From NCBI GenBank assembly GCA_963715815.1, contig OY970278.1, positions 2,914,001-2,978,000 of the forward strand: DNA of 64,000 nucleotides, in the 5' to 3' direction. Below, piece by piece: positions 32,158 through 40,720 of this stretch. Position 1 is the stretch's first letter. Every line of letters begins with the position of its first letter. The DNA is from JAFAMS01 sp963715815 (lineage in GTDB: Bacteria > Vulcanimicrobiota > Vulcanimicrobiia > Vulcanimicrobiales > Vulcanimicrobiaceae). The notes beneath the pieces were generated by a model that worked only from the letters and a program-made list of their open reading frames with translations, was not told the origin of the DNA and did no database searches. Position numbers and translations under genes: made by a program.

Positions 32158-33303
32158 CTAGTCGAGGCGGCCCAGCAAGGCGCGGGCGATGATCATCTGC
32201 TGGATCTCTGAAGTACCTTCGTAGATCTCCGTGATCTTCGCGTCGCGGTAGTAGCGTTCGACCGGGAAGTCGCTCATGTATCCGTAACCGCCGTGGATTT
32301 GCACGGCTTCCGACGCGTGTTCGCGTGCCTTGGTCGATGCAAATAACTTTGCCATGCTGGCTTCGACCGCGAACGGCTTCCCGGCGTCGCAGAGCGCAGC
32401 TGCGCGATACGTCGCGAGCTGCGCGGCGTTTAAATCCGCGGCCATGCGCGCGATCTTGAACGAAATCGCTTCGAATGCGGCGATCGGTTTGCCGAACGCT
32501 TCGCGATCCTTTGCGAATGCAACCGACGCATCGAGGCACGCGCCGAGAATCCCGCAAGCTTGTGAGGCGATGCCGATGCGCCCTGATGTCAGCGTGCTGA
32601 GCGCGCTGCGCAAGCCTTCGCCTTCGGCAGCAAGCAACGCGCCGGCTGGAACGTGCACGTCGTCGAACGCGATGTCGCACGTGTTGCTGGTGTGAATGCC
32701 GAGCTTGTTCGAGAGATTCTCGATGACCATGCCCTTCGAAGGATGATCGATCAGAAATGCGGAGATGCCGCGCACGCCCTCACCACCGGTGCGGAACATT
32801 CCCATGATGACCGCTGAGTGGCCGCCGTTCGAACACCACTGTTTGCGGCCGTTTAGGACGAAGCCGTCGCCGTCGCGCCGTGCAGTCGCACGCAAGGCCG
32901 CCGCGTCGGAACCTGCTTCGGGCTCGGTTAGCGCGAACGCAGCGATAGCATCGCCCGTTGCCAGCATCGGCAGATATTTCTTTTTCTGCGCTTCCGTTCC
33001 GAGGCGCAAAATAGCCGAGCAAATCATCGCGTGCACCGAGAGCGTCACGGCCGCACCTGCATCGACCTTCGCAATCTGCTCCACGGCGACTGAGTAGCTC
33101 ACGTAATCCGCACCGACGCCGCCGTATTCTTCCGGGATGTTGATGCCCATCAACCCGGCTTGCGTCATTTTTGTGAATAGCTCGCGCGGAAAAGTATGCG
33201 TGCGATCCCACCCCGCAATGTGCGGCGCGATCTCGCGCTTTGCAAAATCGGCAGCGAGCTGTTGAATTGCGCGCTGGTCGTCAGTGAGCTCGAATTGTGC
33301 TAT
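32158..33303 (-). CDS. Acyl-CoA dehydrogenase with no normal start codon
   Basis: FAD enzyme introducing the 2,3-double bond in acyl-CoA. Landmarks are AFALTEPEAGSDAAALRATA, QWCSNGGHSAVIMG, TSGRIGIASQACGILGACLD and QIHGGYGYMSDFPVERYYRD. The catalytic glutamate lies in YEGTSEIQQMIIARAL. The first ATG is at 33168, but the family N-terminus (FELTDDQRAIQQLAADFAKR) is encoded upstream in frame as far as 33303. No ATG, GTG, TTG or CTG is present there; the only near-start is ATA 33303, overlapping the upstream stop. With it the protein is 381 residues, the usual length. Confidence 0.88.
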   Translation of the reverse strand: MAQFELTDDQRAIQQLAADFAKREIAPHIAGWDRTHTFPRELFTKMTQAGLMGINIPEEYGGVGADYVSYSVAVEQIAKVDAGAAVTLSVHAMICSAILRLGTEAQKKKYLPMLATGDAIAAFALTEPEAGSDAAALRATARRDGDGFVLNGRKQWCSNGGHSAVIMGMFRTGGEGVRGISAFLIDHPSKGMVIENLSNKLGIHTSNTCDIAFDDVHVPAGALLAAEGEGLRSALSTLTSGRIGIASQACGILGACLDASVAFAKDREAFGKPIAAFEAISFKIARMAADLNAAQLATYRAAALCDAGKPFAVEASMAKLFASTKAREHASEAVQIHGGYGYMSDFPVERYYRDAKITEIYEGTSEIQQMIIARALLGRLD

Positions 33304-34175
33304 GCGGGTACCGCCTCAGCGCTAACCTTGCGGCCGTTTTCGTAGACGTAGAATCCGCGGCCCGTCTTGCGCCCGTACCAGCCTGCATCGACATATTGCC
33401 GCAGCAGCACGCACGGATTGTATTTTTGATCGCCGAGACCCGCGTAGAGAACTTCCATGATCGCAAGGCACGTATCGAGTCCGATCAAATCGGCGAGCTC
33501 GAGGGGGCCCATCGGATGATTGAGCCCGAGCTTTGCGACCGTGTCGATCGCATCGGGCGTGCCGACGCCCTGGAACAGCGCGAAGACTGCTTCGTTGATG
33601 AGCGGCATCAAAATGCGATTGGCGATAAAGCCGGGCACATCGCGCGACTCCGCCGTCGTCTTGCCCAAATCGGCCGCGAGATCGTGGACGAACTTCGCCG
33701 TTGCATCAGTCGTTTGAATTGCGCGAATCACTTCGACGAGCTTCATGACCGGAACGGGATTCATGAAATGCATTCCGATCACGCGTCCCGGATTGTCGCA
33801 GACGGCAGCCAGCTTCGTGATCGAAATCGACGACGTATTGCTGGCGAGAATCGTATCGGGCGCGGTCGACTCGTTGAGCTTGCGGAAAATTTGCAGCTTT
33901 AGCTCAAGATTCTCGGTCGCAGCTTCGATTGCGATCGCGACGTCGAGGTTCGTGAAGTGCAGCCGCGGATCGATGTGCGAGAGAACGCGTCCGCGTTCGT
34001 CCGGCGTCATCCGTCCTTTTTCGACTGCGCGATCGAGATTCGATTCGATCGAGCGTAAGCCGTGCTGGACGAATTTCTCCTCACGATCGTTGAGCAGCAC
34101 TTCGTGCCCGGCTTGCGCGCAAACCTGCGCAATACCGGATCCCATCTGCCCCGCGCCAATTACTAGAATTCGCAT
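33300..34175 (-). CDS. 3-hydroxybutyryl-CoA dehydrogenase
   Basis: A 291-residue NAD enzyme that interconverts 3-hydroxyacyl-CoA and 3-ketoacyl-CoA. The Rossmann motif is LVIGAGQMGSGIAQVCAQAG. IEAATENLELKLQIF, ASNTSSISITKLA and the catalytic-histidine segment MHFMNPVPVMKLVE follow. The C-terminal domain has RDVPGFIANRILMPLINEAV and GPLELADLIGLDTCL. It lies between the thiolase and acyl-CoA dehydrogenase genes, forming a short-chain acyl-CoA set. No enoyl-CoA hydratase gene is in the cluster. It resembles Hbd/PaaH; the direction (beta-oxidation or butyrate synthesis) is open. Confidence 0.95.
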   Translation of the reverse strand: MRILVIGAGQMGSGIAQVCAQAGHEVLLNDREEKFVQHGLRSIESNLDRAVEKGRMTPDERGRVLSHIDPRLHFTNLDVAIAIEAATENLELKLQIFRKLNESTAPDTILASNTSSISITKLAAVCDNPGRVIGMHFMNPVPVMKLVEVIRAIQTTDATAKFVHDLAADLGKTTAESRDVPGFIANRILMPLINEAVFALFQGVGTPDAIDTVAKLGLNHPMGPLELADLIGLDTCLAIMEVLYAGLGDQKYNPCVLLRQYVDAGWYGRKTGRGFYVYENGRKVSAEAVPA

Positions 34176-34223
34176 GTTACTTCAGCGGCACGCTTTGCGG
34201 GCCCACGCGTAGCGCCGCGGCGA

Positions 34224-35576
34224 TCAATCGACCCTCACCAGAATTGCGTCGCCTTGGCCGCCACCGCTGCAGATTGCGGCGATGCCGAGTCCGCCGCCGC
34301 GCCGGCGCAGCTGATGGATCACCGTTCCGACGATGCGCGCGCCGGATGCACCGATCGGATGCCCCATCGCAACGGCGCCGCCTTGCAGATTGACTTTGTC
34401 TGCGCCAAGGCCAAGGCGTTGCGACGAGCTCAGCACGACTGCCGAAAACGCTTCGTTGATTTCCCAGACCGCGATATCGTTGCGCGAGAGACCTTGTTGA
34501 TCGAGCAATTTCTGAATTGCCATCGCGGGCGTGAGCGCGAGATACGGCGGATCCCATGCAGCCGTTGCGTGATCGACGATCGTTGCGAGCACTTCCGTCC
34601 CGAAATGGCTCTTCGCGTAAGCCGGATCGGCAAGCACGAGTGCCGCGGCACCGTCGTTGACGCCAGGCGCATTGCCGGCCGTCACCGTTCCGTCCTTATC
34701 GATCGCCGGAAGCTTTGCCATCGCGGCTATGCTGGCGTCGGTGCGCACCGCCTCATCGCGATCCACCAGCGTCACCGGAATGTCACCGTGCGCGTGCGCA
34801 TCGAGATACGGCGAATATTTTTGCGGATCGGGGACCATCGTGTCGGGCGGCGTGTGCGACCACACGCTCGAGCTTCCGTTTCCACCGGCGAGTACCGGAA
34901 CGCGAGGCGGGACGCGCGTCGGAACCGTCTCGACAACGATCTTGCCTTTCTGTTTCACGGCAACGCGAATCGGCACGATCTCGGCGCCGAAATGACCGGC
35001 TTCTTGCGCTTGCGTCGCGCGCAGGTGACTCTGATACGCGAACTCGTCTTGCATCTCGCGCGTCAAACCAAGTTCGGCTGCGACCTTCGCACCCTGCGAC
35101 GCCATCGTGACATCGAAGAAAAAATCCCACAGCCCATCGTGGATCATCAGATCGACGAGCTTGCCGTCGCCGAAGCGATAACCGCTGCGTGCGCCGGGGA
35201 GTGCGTACGGCGCGTTCGACATCGATTCCATCCCGCCGGCGACAATCAGCCGGTAGTCGCCGCTATCGATCAGCCGCGCGGCCGTTGCAACCGCCAGCAT
35301 CCCGGAAGCGCAAACCTTGTTGAGGGTCTCGCTCGTCACCGTCTTGGCAAGGCCCGCTTTATAGGAAGCTTGGCGCGCCGGCGCTTGCCCTGCCCCGCCC
35401 TGCAAGACCTGTCCCATCACCACGTGATCGACGTCGGCTCTATCAACTTTGGCGCGTTCGAGCGCGCCGCGAATCGCTTCGGCCCCGAGCGTCGTCGCGG
35501 GAAGCGAGGCGAGGGCACCGCCGAGACGGCCGAACGGCGTGCGTGTCGCGGCAAGAACTACGGCTTTTCCATTCAT
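34224..35576 (-). CDS. Acetyl-CoA C-acetyltransferase (thiolase) with an internal insertion
   Basis: A 450-residue thiolase from ATG 35576 (MNGKAVVLAATRTPFGRLGG). The nucleophilic cysteine is in LNKVCASGMLAVATA. The catalytic histidine is in VAMGHPIGASGARIV and the second cysteine in AAICSGGGQGDAI. Ordinary thiolases are about 390 residues. The extra length lies around residues 210-275 (KIVVETVPTRVPPRVPVLAG, SHTPPDTMVPDPQKYSPYLD). It would condense or split acetyl-CoA units with the 3-hydroxyacyl-CoA dehydrogenase next door. Upstream in-frame codons overlap the CDF gene. Confidence 0.93.
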   Translation of the reverse strand: MNGKAVVLAATRTPFGRLGGALASLPATTLGAEAIRGALERAKVDRADVDHVVMGQVLQGGAGQAPARQASYKAGLAKTVTSETLNKVCASGMLAVATAARLIDSGDYRLIVAGGMESMSNAPYALPGARSGYRFGDGKLVDLMIHDGLWDFFFDVTMASQGAKVAAELGLTREMQDEFAYQSHLRATQAQEAGHFGAEIVPIRVAVKQKGKIVVETVPTRVPPRVPVLAGGNGSSSVWSHTPPDTMVPDPQKYSPYLDAHAHGDIPVTLVDRDEAVRTDASIAAMAKLPAIDKDGTVTAGNAPGVNDGAAALVLADPAYAKSHFGTEVLATIVDHATAAWDPPYLALTPAMAIQKLLDQQGLSRNDIAVWEINEAFSAVVLSSSQRLGLGADKVNLQGGAVAMGHPIGASGARIVGTVIHQLRRRGGGLGIAAICSGGGQGDAILVRVD

Positions 35577-35598
35577 GCTCTTGTTGACCCCGGAGAAG

Positions 35599-36474
35599 TT
35601 ATTTAGGCTGCAGTTGGGTACAGACGATCCGCTCGTCGGCCGCGCACGATTGGCATTCGAACTGCACGGTGACGTGGGAGATCGCGAATTCGTCGCGCAT
35701 CGCGCGATCGACGCTTTGCAGTATCTGCGTCGCGTCGCTGATGCTGCGATCGGGTAATAAGATGTGCGCGGAAAGGGCATAGTTTCCGGTTCCCAGCGTC
35801 CAGACGTGCAGATCGTGCACGCCGACGATGCCCTCGACGCGGCGGATGCGCTCTTGCACGCGCTCGACGTTGACGTGGGCGGGGACGCTTTCCAGCAGGA
35901 CGTCGCTGGCTTCGAGGACGATGCGCACCACGCCGACGACGATGACGACTGCTATCGCGATCGAAAGCAGCGGATCGATCCACGACCAGCCGAAGCGCCA
36001 GATCACGAGCGCACCGACGATGACGCCGAACGACGAGAGCGCGTCGCCAAGCACGTGCAGCACTGCGGCGCGCATGTTGAGGCTCTCGTGCATCTTACGC
36101 GCCAGCACCGTACCGAGCGCAGCGTTGACGACGAGCGCGAAGCCGGCGAACGCCGCCATCAACGCACCTTCCGGCGTCACGGGGTGCATCATACGGCGCA
36201 CGGCCTCGACAACGATGAACACGGTGACCGCGAAGAGCAACCCGCCATTGAGTAGCGCCGCAAGAATCTCTGTGCGCCCGAAACCGAATGTTTGGCGGCG
36301 CGTTGCGGGACGGGCAGCCAGATGAACCGCGGCAATGGCGATCAAGAGCGCGACTGCATCCAGGAATACGTGCGCGCTATCGGTCAGCAGCGCGAGCGAA
36401 TGCGCGAGAAATCCGCCGGCGCATTCGATCGCCGCAACCAGCGTCGTTGCGATGAACGCGATTCGCAGCGTCAT
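35599..36474 (-). CDS. Cation diffusion facilitator (Zn/Co/Cd exporter)
   Basis: A 291-residue inner-membrane antiporter with six helices. The metal site residues are present: LLTDSAHVFLDAVAL in the second helix and VLHVLGDALSSFGV in the fifth. A histidine-poor linker and a cytoplasmic C-terminal domain (IRRVEGIVGVHDLHVWTLG) follow. The CQSC segment near the end is unusual. H-D pairs in both sites suggest Zn(II). It stands alone beside an ICMT-like gene, whose start overlaps its stop. Confidence 0.93.
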   Translation of the reverse strand: MTLRIAFIATTLVAAIECAGGFLAHSLALLTDSAHVFLDAVALLIAIAAVHLAARPATRRQTFGFGRTEILAALLNGGLLFAVTVFIVVEAVRRMMHPVTPEGALMAAFAGFALVVNAALGTVLARKMHESLNMRAAVLHVLGDALSSFGVIVGALVIWRFGWSWIDPLLSIAIAVVIVVGVVRIVLEASDVLLESVPAHVNVERVQERIRRVEGIVGVHDLHVWTLGTGNYALSAHILLPDRSISDATQILQSVDRAMRDEFAISHVTVQFECQSCAADERIVCTQLQPK

Positions 36475-37055
36475 GTCACGATCGCCTTGAAACCCAAGAT
36501 ACCGAGCATCACAGCGAACGTGATAAACGTGCGCGTTTCGGCACGCACGATGACGCTCGCGTCATAGGAGCCGAGCTGCGGCATCGAAGGTTTCGGCCAA
36601 TGCGGCCAGACGCGCGCAACGCGCGCTGCATACTCATCGAAGCTCGCGCCGAACGTCGCACGCAGAAAATTCTCTTCGTGCGGGACGATCGTTGCATAGA
36701 CGGCGAGCATAGTAGCCAAGCTAATCCCTATCAACACCCAACGTTCGACTTCCGGATTCTTCCCGGTGAACGCGAGCGCGAAGCCTAGCGCTGTGAGAAA
36801 GTTTCCTATGTAGAGCGGGTTGCGAACGAAGGCGTACGGCCCGGCAGTGACAAGCTGCGGCGCGGTGACTTGATCGGCGCGTGTCGTCGTTCCCGAATAG
36901 CCGACGGCCCAAATCCGAATTGCTTCGCCCGCAAACGCGAGCGGCAGCCCGGCTAGAATCGAAGTCGCATTTGGCTTTCCGAAGATCGCAAGAATCAACG
37001 CGGGTATCGCGAGCAGTACTCCGCGATTCTTGAAGACGAAGGCACGAACGCCCAT
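36471..37055 (-). CDS. Isoprenylcysteine carboxyl methyltransferase-like membrane protein
   Basis: A 194-residue protein from ATG 37055 with four to five hydrophobic segments. The motif TAGPYAFVRNPLYIGNFLTA is the SAM-binding signature of the ICMT/PEMT group, and VPHEENFLRATFGASFDEYA completes it. Bacterial members methylate unknown membrane substrates. The start overlaps the rmd stop (TGATG), so it is coupled to the nucleotide-sugar genes. Longer starts lie inside rmd and were excluded. Confidence 0.85.
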   Translation of the reverse strand: MGVRAFVFKNRGVLLAIPALILAIFGKPNATSILAGLPLAFAGEAIRIWAVGYSGTTTRADQVTAPQLVTAGPYAFVRNPLYIGNFLTALGFALAFTGKNPEVERWVLIGISLATMLAVYATIVPHEENFLRATFGASFDEYAARVARVWPHWPKPSMPQLGSYDASVIVRAETRTFITFAVMLGILGFKAIVT

Positions 37056-37981
37056 CAGGCCGGGACTTCGGCGCGCGCTTCCTCGTAGACTTCGCGCAGC
37101 GAATCCGCAAGGCTGACGCGCGGCGACCATCCGGTCGTGCGCTTGAGTTTGCTGGGATCGCCGACCGAGCGCAAAACTTCGCCGCTTGCGCGCATCAGCT
37201 CGGGGTCCTCGCGAATCTCCACCGGAACGCCGGCAATATTGACGAGCCGTCGCAACACTTCACGCATCTTGACGGCTTGCCCGCTGCAGACGTTGTAGAC
37301 TTCGCCCGGAACGCCACGATCGGCGAGCGCGATATACGCAGCCACAACATCGCCCACGTCGAGAAAATCGCGTTCGCTCTCGACGTTGCCGACGTTGAGC
37401 ACGCGATCTTGGCCGGTTGCAATGCGCGCCAAACGTTGCGCGAACGCGGGTACCGCAAAGCGTGAATCTTGTCCCGCGCCGATGTGATTGAACGCGCGCG
37501 AGATGACTGCATCGATTCCATAGGAGTTGTACCAGCCGAGCACCAGCGCTTCGCCCGCGGCTTTCGAGGCTGCATACGGATTGGTTGGCCGCGGCGGAAG
37601 CGTTTCGCGCAGCGGCATATCCTCTTGCGGACGGCGTCCGTAAACTTCCGCCGAGCTTACGAAGAGCAATCGCGGTTTGAGATCGCGCAAGGCCTCGAGC
37701 AGATACGCCGTCCCGTCGATGTTGACGCGATACGTTGCGAGCGGATCCTCAATCGAAGCCGGGACGAACGACTGTGCTGCTAAATGATAGACGACTTCGG
37801 GCCGCACCAGCTCGACGACGGCGCGAACGTTTTCGGAATCGGTTAGATCGAGGGGAATATGTTGATCGTCACCGTGCGAGGGCGCAGCCGAAACGACATC
37901 GTCGCCGCGTTCGCGTAGCGCGGCGACCAATCGCCGCCCGACAAAACCACTCCCACCAGTAACCAGCACACGTGTGGCCAC
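37055..37981 (-). CDS. rmd: NAD-dependent epimerase/reductase, GDP-6-deoxy-D-mannose reductase-like
   Basis: A 308-residue short-chain dehydrogenase/epimerase. It has VLVTGGSGFVGRRLVAALRE, YHLAAQSFVPASIEDPLATY, the catalytic serine in LFVSSAEVYGRR and the YxxxK in NPYAASKAAGEAL. It most resembles Rmd, which reduces GDP-4-keto-6-deoxymannose to GDP-D-rhamnose. This agrees with gmd directly upstream, which makes that substrate. GDP-sugar epimerases are the alternative. A dispersed repeat copy separates it from gmd. Confidence 0.85.
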   Translation of the reverse strand: MATRVLVTGGSGFVGRRLVAALRERGDDVVSAAPSHGDDQHIPLDLTDSENVRAVVELVRPEVVYHLAAQSFVPASIEDPLATYRVNIDGTAYLLEALRDLKPRLLFVSSAEVYGRRPQEDMPLRETLPPRPTNPYAASKAAGEALVLGWYNSYGIDAVISRAFNHIGAGQDSRFAVPAFAQRLARIATGQDRVLNVGNVESERDFLDVGDVVAAYIALADRGVPGEVYNVCSGQAVKMREVLRRLVNIAGVPVEIREDPELMRASGEVLRSVGDPSKLKRTTGWSPRVSLADSLREVYEEARAEVPA

Positions 37982-37987
37982 TTTTAC

Positions 37988-38020
37988 TTGTCACCCCGAG
38001 CGAAGTCGAGGGGCAGCGAC
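37988..38020. repeat. Dispersed repeat between gmd and rmd
   Basis: TGTCACCCCGAGCGAAGTCG followed by AGGGGCAGCGAC. This is the plainest copy of the family and fills the intergenic gap. Confidence 0.7.
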
Positions 38021-38025
38021 AATGT

Positions 38026-38997
38026 TCAGACCGCCGCGAACGGTCGCAGACGATCGAGGTCCGCTCGGACCATCATTTCTGCTAGCTCTTCGAAAGAAAC
38101 TTCTGGCTCCCAACGCAAAACGCGCTTCGCCCTGGTGGGATCGCCAAGCAATGAGTCGACCTCAGCCGGTCGATAAAACCGGGGATCAACGACGACGTAT
38201 TTCTCCCAATCTAAACCGACGCACGCAAATGCGAGCTGCACGAACTCTTTGACACTATGAGCTCGACCTGTAGCAATTACAAAATCTTCCGGCTTCGTTT
38301 GCTGCAACATCATCCACATTGCGCGAACATAATCACCGGCAAAGCCCCAGTCACGCTTCGCATCCAGGTTGCCGAGTCGTAGCTCCTTTGCAATTCCAAG
38401 TTTGATCCGCGCCACACCATCACTAATCTTGCGTGTTACAAACTCCTTGCCTCGCCGAGGCCCCTCGTGGTTGTAGCATATCCCACTTACAGCAAACATA
38501 TCGTAACTCTCGCGATAGTTGACCGTGATGTAGTGCCCGTAGACTTTCGCGACGCCGTACGGGCTGCGTGGGTAGAACGGCGTGTGCTCGTTTTGCGGAA
38601 CCTCGCGTACCTTGCCGAACATCTCGGAGCTCGAGGCTTGGTAGAAACGAATCTTCGTATCGACGGCGCGGATCGCTTCGAGAACGCGAGTGACTCCGAG
38701 CGCCGTGAACTCGCCGGTCAGCACCGGCTGCGTCCATGACGTCGGGACGAATGACTGCGCCGCCAGATTGTAGATCTCGTCGGGACGCGTCTCGGCAACG
38801 ATTGTGGTGATCGAGCTTTGATCGAGCAAGTCGCCCGAAACGATCTCGATGCGATCGACGATGTGTTCGATCCGTTCGTGCACGTCCGTACTCGAGCGCC
38901 GCGTCATGCCGATGACACGATAACCGCGCTCCAACAAGAATTCGGCCAGGTACGATCCGTCCTGGCCGGTGATCCCGGTAATCAGCGCAGTCTTCAT
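38026..38997 (-). CDS. gmd: GDP-mannose 4,6-dehydratase
   Basis: A 323-residue enzyme that makes GDP-4-keto-6-deoxymannose. It has ALITGITGQDGSYLAEFLLE at the start, NLAAQSFVPTSWTQPVLTGE, the catalytic ASSSEMFGKV and SPYGVAKVYGHYITVNYRES (YxxxK). CYNHEGPRRGKEFVTRKI and AMWMMLQQTKPEDFVIATG are typical Gmd segments. It feeds the Rmd-like enzyme downstream. Length and motifs are complete. Confidence 0.96.
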   Translation of the reverse strand: MKTALITGITGQDGSYLAEFLLERGYRVIGMTRRSSTDVHERIEHIVDRIEIVSGDLLDQSSITTIVAETRPDEIYNLAAQSFVPTSWTQPVLTGEFTALGVTRVLEAIRAVDTKIRFYQASSSEMFGKVREVPQNEHTPFYPRSPYGVAKVYGHYITVNYRESYDMFAVSGICYNHEGPRRGKEFVTRKISDGVARIKLGIAKELRLGNLDAKRDWGFAGDYVRAMWMMLQQTKPEDFVIATGRAHSVKEFVQLAFACVGLDWEKYVVVDPRFYRPAEVDSLLGDPTRAKRVLRWEPEVSFEELAEMMVRADLDRLRPFAAV

Positions 38998-39002
38998 TCG
39001 GT

Positions 39003-39680
39003 TCAGTTCATCATCAAGACGTTTTCGCCGGTCTCATCAAAGAGGAACCGCGTCTCGTACATGTCCGTCCCGTCATCGCGAACGATCTTCGATTGAATCG
39101 TCAAGCGGTGCATCGGCTTGTTCTGGTAGCGAACGAGTCCCGAGTAGAAAAACTGCACGAGCGGCGTCGACTTGCCATCGAGACTTCCAAGACGGTTGCG
39201 CGAGACGAGCATGTCGAGCAGCTTCCGCTGCAGTGCCATCGGAATCAGGCGCTGCGCGTCGTCCTCGGTCATCTTGACCGCGACCAGCTCTTCTTGCGCC
39301 TTGTTGCCATCCTCGGCGGGTTTGTCCGTCGAGTAGCGCATCACGGCATCCCAATCGTCAGCCGGAATTCCGGAATATCGAACGCCGAAGCGCGTCACCG
39401 CTTTGCCCGCGTGCGTGACCTTGTCTTTCCAGACCGGCCGAACACGCATGCGCACCGTGCGTTGATCGAGCGTCGCGCGCACTTCGAATTCCGGGTCTGC
39501 GACGTCCGTTTGCGTGAGGAAGCACATTCCACCGCCGCTGATGTCGATACCGATTGCAGGGTGCATCGTCTGGCCGCCGTCCATCGTGTACGTGGCGCGA
39601 TAGCCCTTTTTCTTACGCGGAAATTTCCGGCGGTTAACCTCTTTACCGGTAAACCACGCCAGAAGCTCGGGAAGCGGCAT
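39003..39680 (-). CDS. PilZ-domain (c-di-GMP binding) protein
   Basis: About 225 residues from ATG 39680. The PilZ c-di-GMP site is present: RRKFPRKKKGYRATY carries the RxxxR-type motif and IGIDISGGGMCFLT the D-x-S-x-x-G motif. The C-terminal 100 residues form a second region not recognised (LQRKLLDMLVSRNRLGSLDG, HRLTIQSKIVRDDGTDMYET). It lies next to polysaccharide genes and in a motile organism, so it may switch motility or polymer export. Upstream in-frame codons lie in the SIS gene and were excluded. Confidence 0.8.
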   Translation of the reverse strand: MPLPELLAWFTGKEVNRRKFPRKKKGYRATYTMDGGQTMHPAIGIDISGGGMCFLTQTDVADPEFEVRATLDQRTVRMRVRPVWKDKVTHAGKAVTRFGVRYSGIPADDWDAVMRYSTDKPAEDGNKAQEELVAVKMTEDDAQRLIPMALQRKLLDMLVSRNRLGSLDGKSTPLVQFFYSGLVRYQNKPMHRLTIQSKIVRDDGTDMYETRFLFDETGENVLMMN

Positions 39681-39723
39681 TACCGGGCGATTCTGGACCG
39701 CCCGCCACTGGGCCCTGCGCCGA

Positions 39724-40719
39724 TCAGGCGAGGAATTTGGTGAGCCCTCGTGGGGTGTCGCTGTCGACGCCTGCGGCACGCCCCGTGAAGAGCGCCAGCG
39801 CCTGCCCCGTGACCAGCCACGCCAGCGTGTTGAACGCTTCGCCCGCCTGGGGTCCCAGAAGCTGAATCTCGCCGAGCGGTGCGCCGATCGCGAAGCGCAG
39901 CGCGCCGGCCGCCTCGGCCTCACGCATCGGCCGCTCGACGATGTCGCGCGAGGTTTCATCGAGTATCCCGATCAGCGCGCACGATTTGTCGAGCATTGCC
40001 GAGCTGCCGTGCCGGAACTCACCCGCCGGAAAACCCTCGGCGTGTACGTAGCTAGCTTCCTTCATCTTCAGAGCAAGTTCGTAGGCGACCGGAACGCTGT
40101 AACCGGCGCCCACGATCGCGACGGCGCGACAGCCCGCAAGCAACTGCGCCGTTTCATCCGCTTCGCGCCACCCGTTGCTCGCAAACCAGCTCGCAACGTC
40201 GTGCGCGGTTTCGCGCAGAGTCGATGCCGTGCGATTGCGATGCCCTGCGATCAGTGCTGCGCTCCATAACAGAATCGCAGCCATTGCGGTCACGCTCTTG
40301 CTCGCAGGGACGGCGGTTTCCGGACCGGCGGCGACATCGATCGCAAGCGTGGCCCGCGCTGCGAGCGGCGAATCGGCGACGTTCGTGAGCGCGACGGTCG
40401 CCCGGGGCGTCAAAACGTCGAGCGCGGCGAGCAAATCGCTCGAGCGGCCACTTTGCGAAAGCGCGATGACGCAGCCGTTTCGATAGACCTCACGATCGAA
40501 GCGCGCTTCCGTTGCGGCGAGCGCACTTGCCGCAATTCCGCGCCGGCGCAACGCGAGTGCGCCAAGCTGCGCGACGAATAGCGAGCTGCCGCTTCCCACC
40601 AAACACACCGGTCCGCTGCCGATCGCGCGCGCCAGCTCTTCCGCTTTCGAAGAATCGGCGATGCGGCGCCACACTTCGGGTTGCTCGCGAATCTCGCGCT
40701 CGAATCGTTCGCCCAGCAT
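39724..40719 (-). CDS. SIS-domain sugar isomerase/deaminase-like protein
   Basis: A 331-residue protein with two SIS domains like the isomerase half of GlmS, without the glutaminase part. The first has CLVGSGSSLFVAQLGALALR and IALSQSGRSSDLLAALDVL. The second has VAIVGAGYSVPVAYELALKM and the KEASYVHAEGFPAGEFRHGS stretch typical of sugar-phosphate isomerases/deaminases. It could be a glucosamine-6-phosphate deaminase (NagB-II type). The start at 40719 follows the dacB-like stop. Wall recycling would fit the peptidase next door. Confidence 0.85.
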   Translation of the reverse strand: MLGERFEREIREQPEVWRRIADSSKAEELARAIGSGPVCLVGSGSSLFVAQLGALALRRRGIAASALAATEARFDREVYRNGCVIALSQSGRSSDLLAALDVLTPRATVALTNVADSPLAARATLAIDVAAGPETAVPASKSVTAMAAILLWSAALIAGHRNRTASTLRETAHDVASWFASNGWREADETAQLLAGCRAVAIVGAGYSVPVAYELALKMKEASYVHAEGFPAGEFRHGSSAMLDKSCALIGILDETSRDIVERPMREAEAAGALRFAIGAPLGEIQLLGPQAGEAFNTLAWLVTGQALALFTGRAAGVDSDTPRGLTKFLA

Positions 40720-40720
40720 T

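Noticed and set aside
34254..35606. A 450-codon open frame on the plus strand opposite the thiolase gene
   Set aside because: It mirrors the high-GC codon pattern of the real minus-strand gene and its translation is rich in Arg, His and Pro without any family motif.
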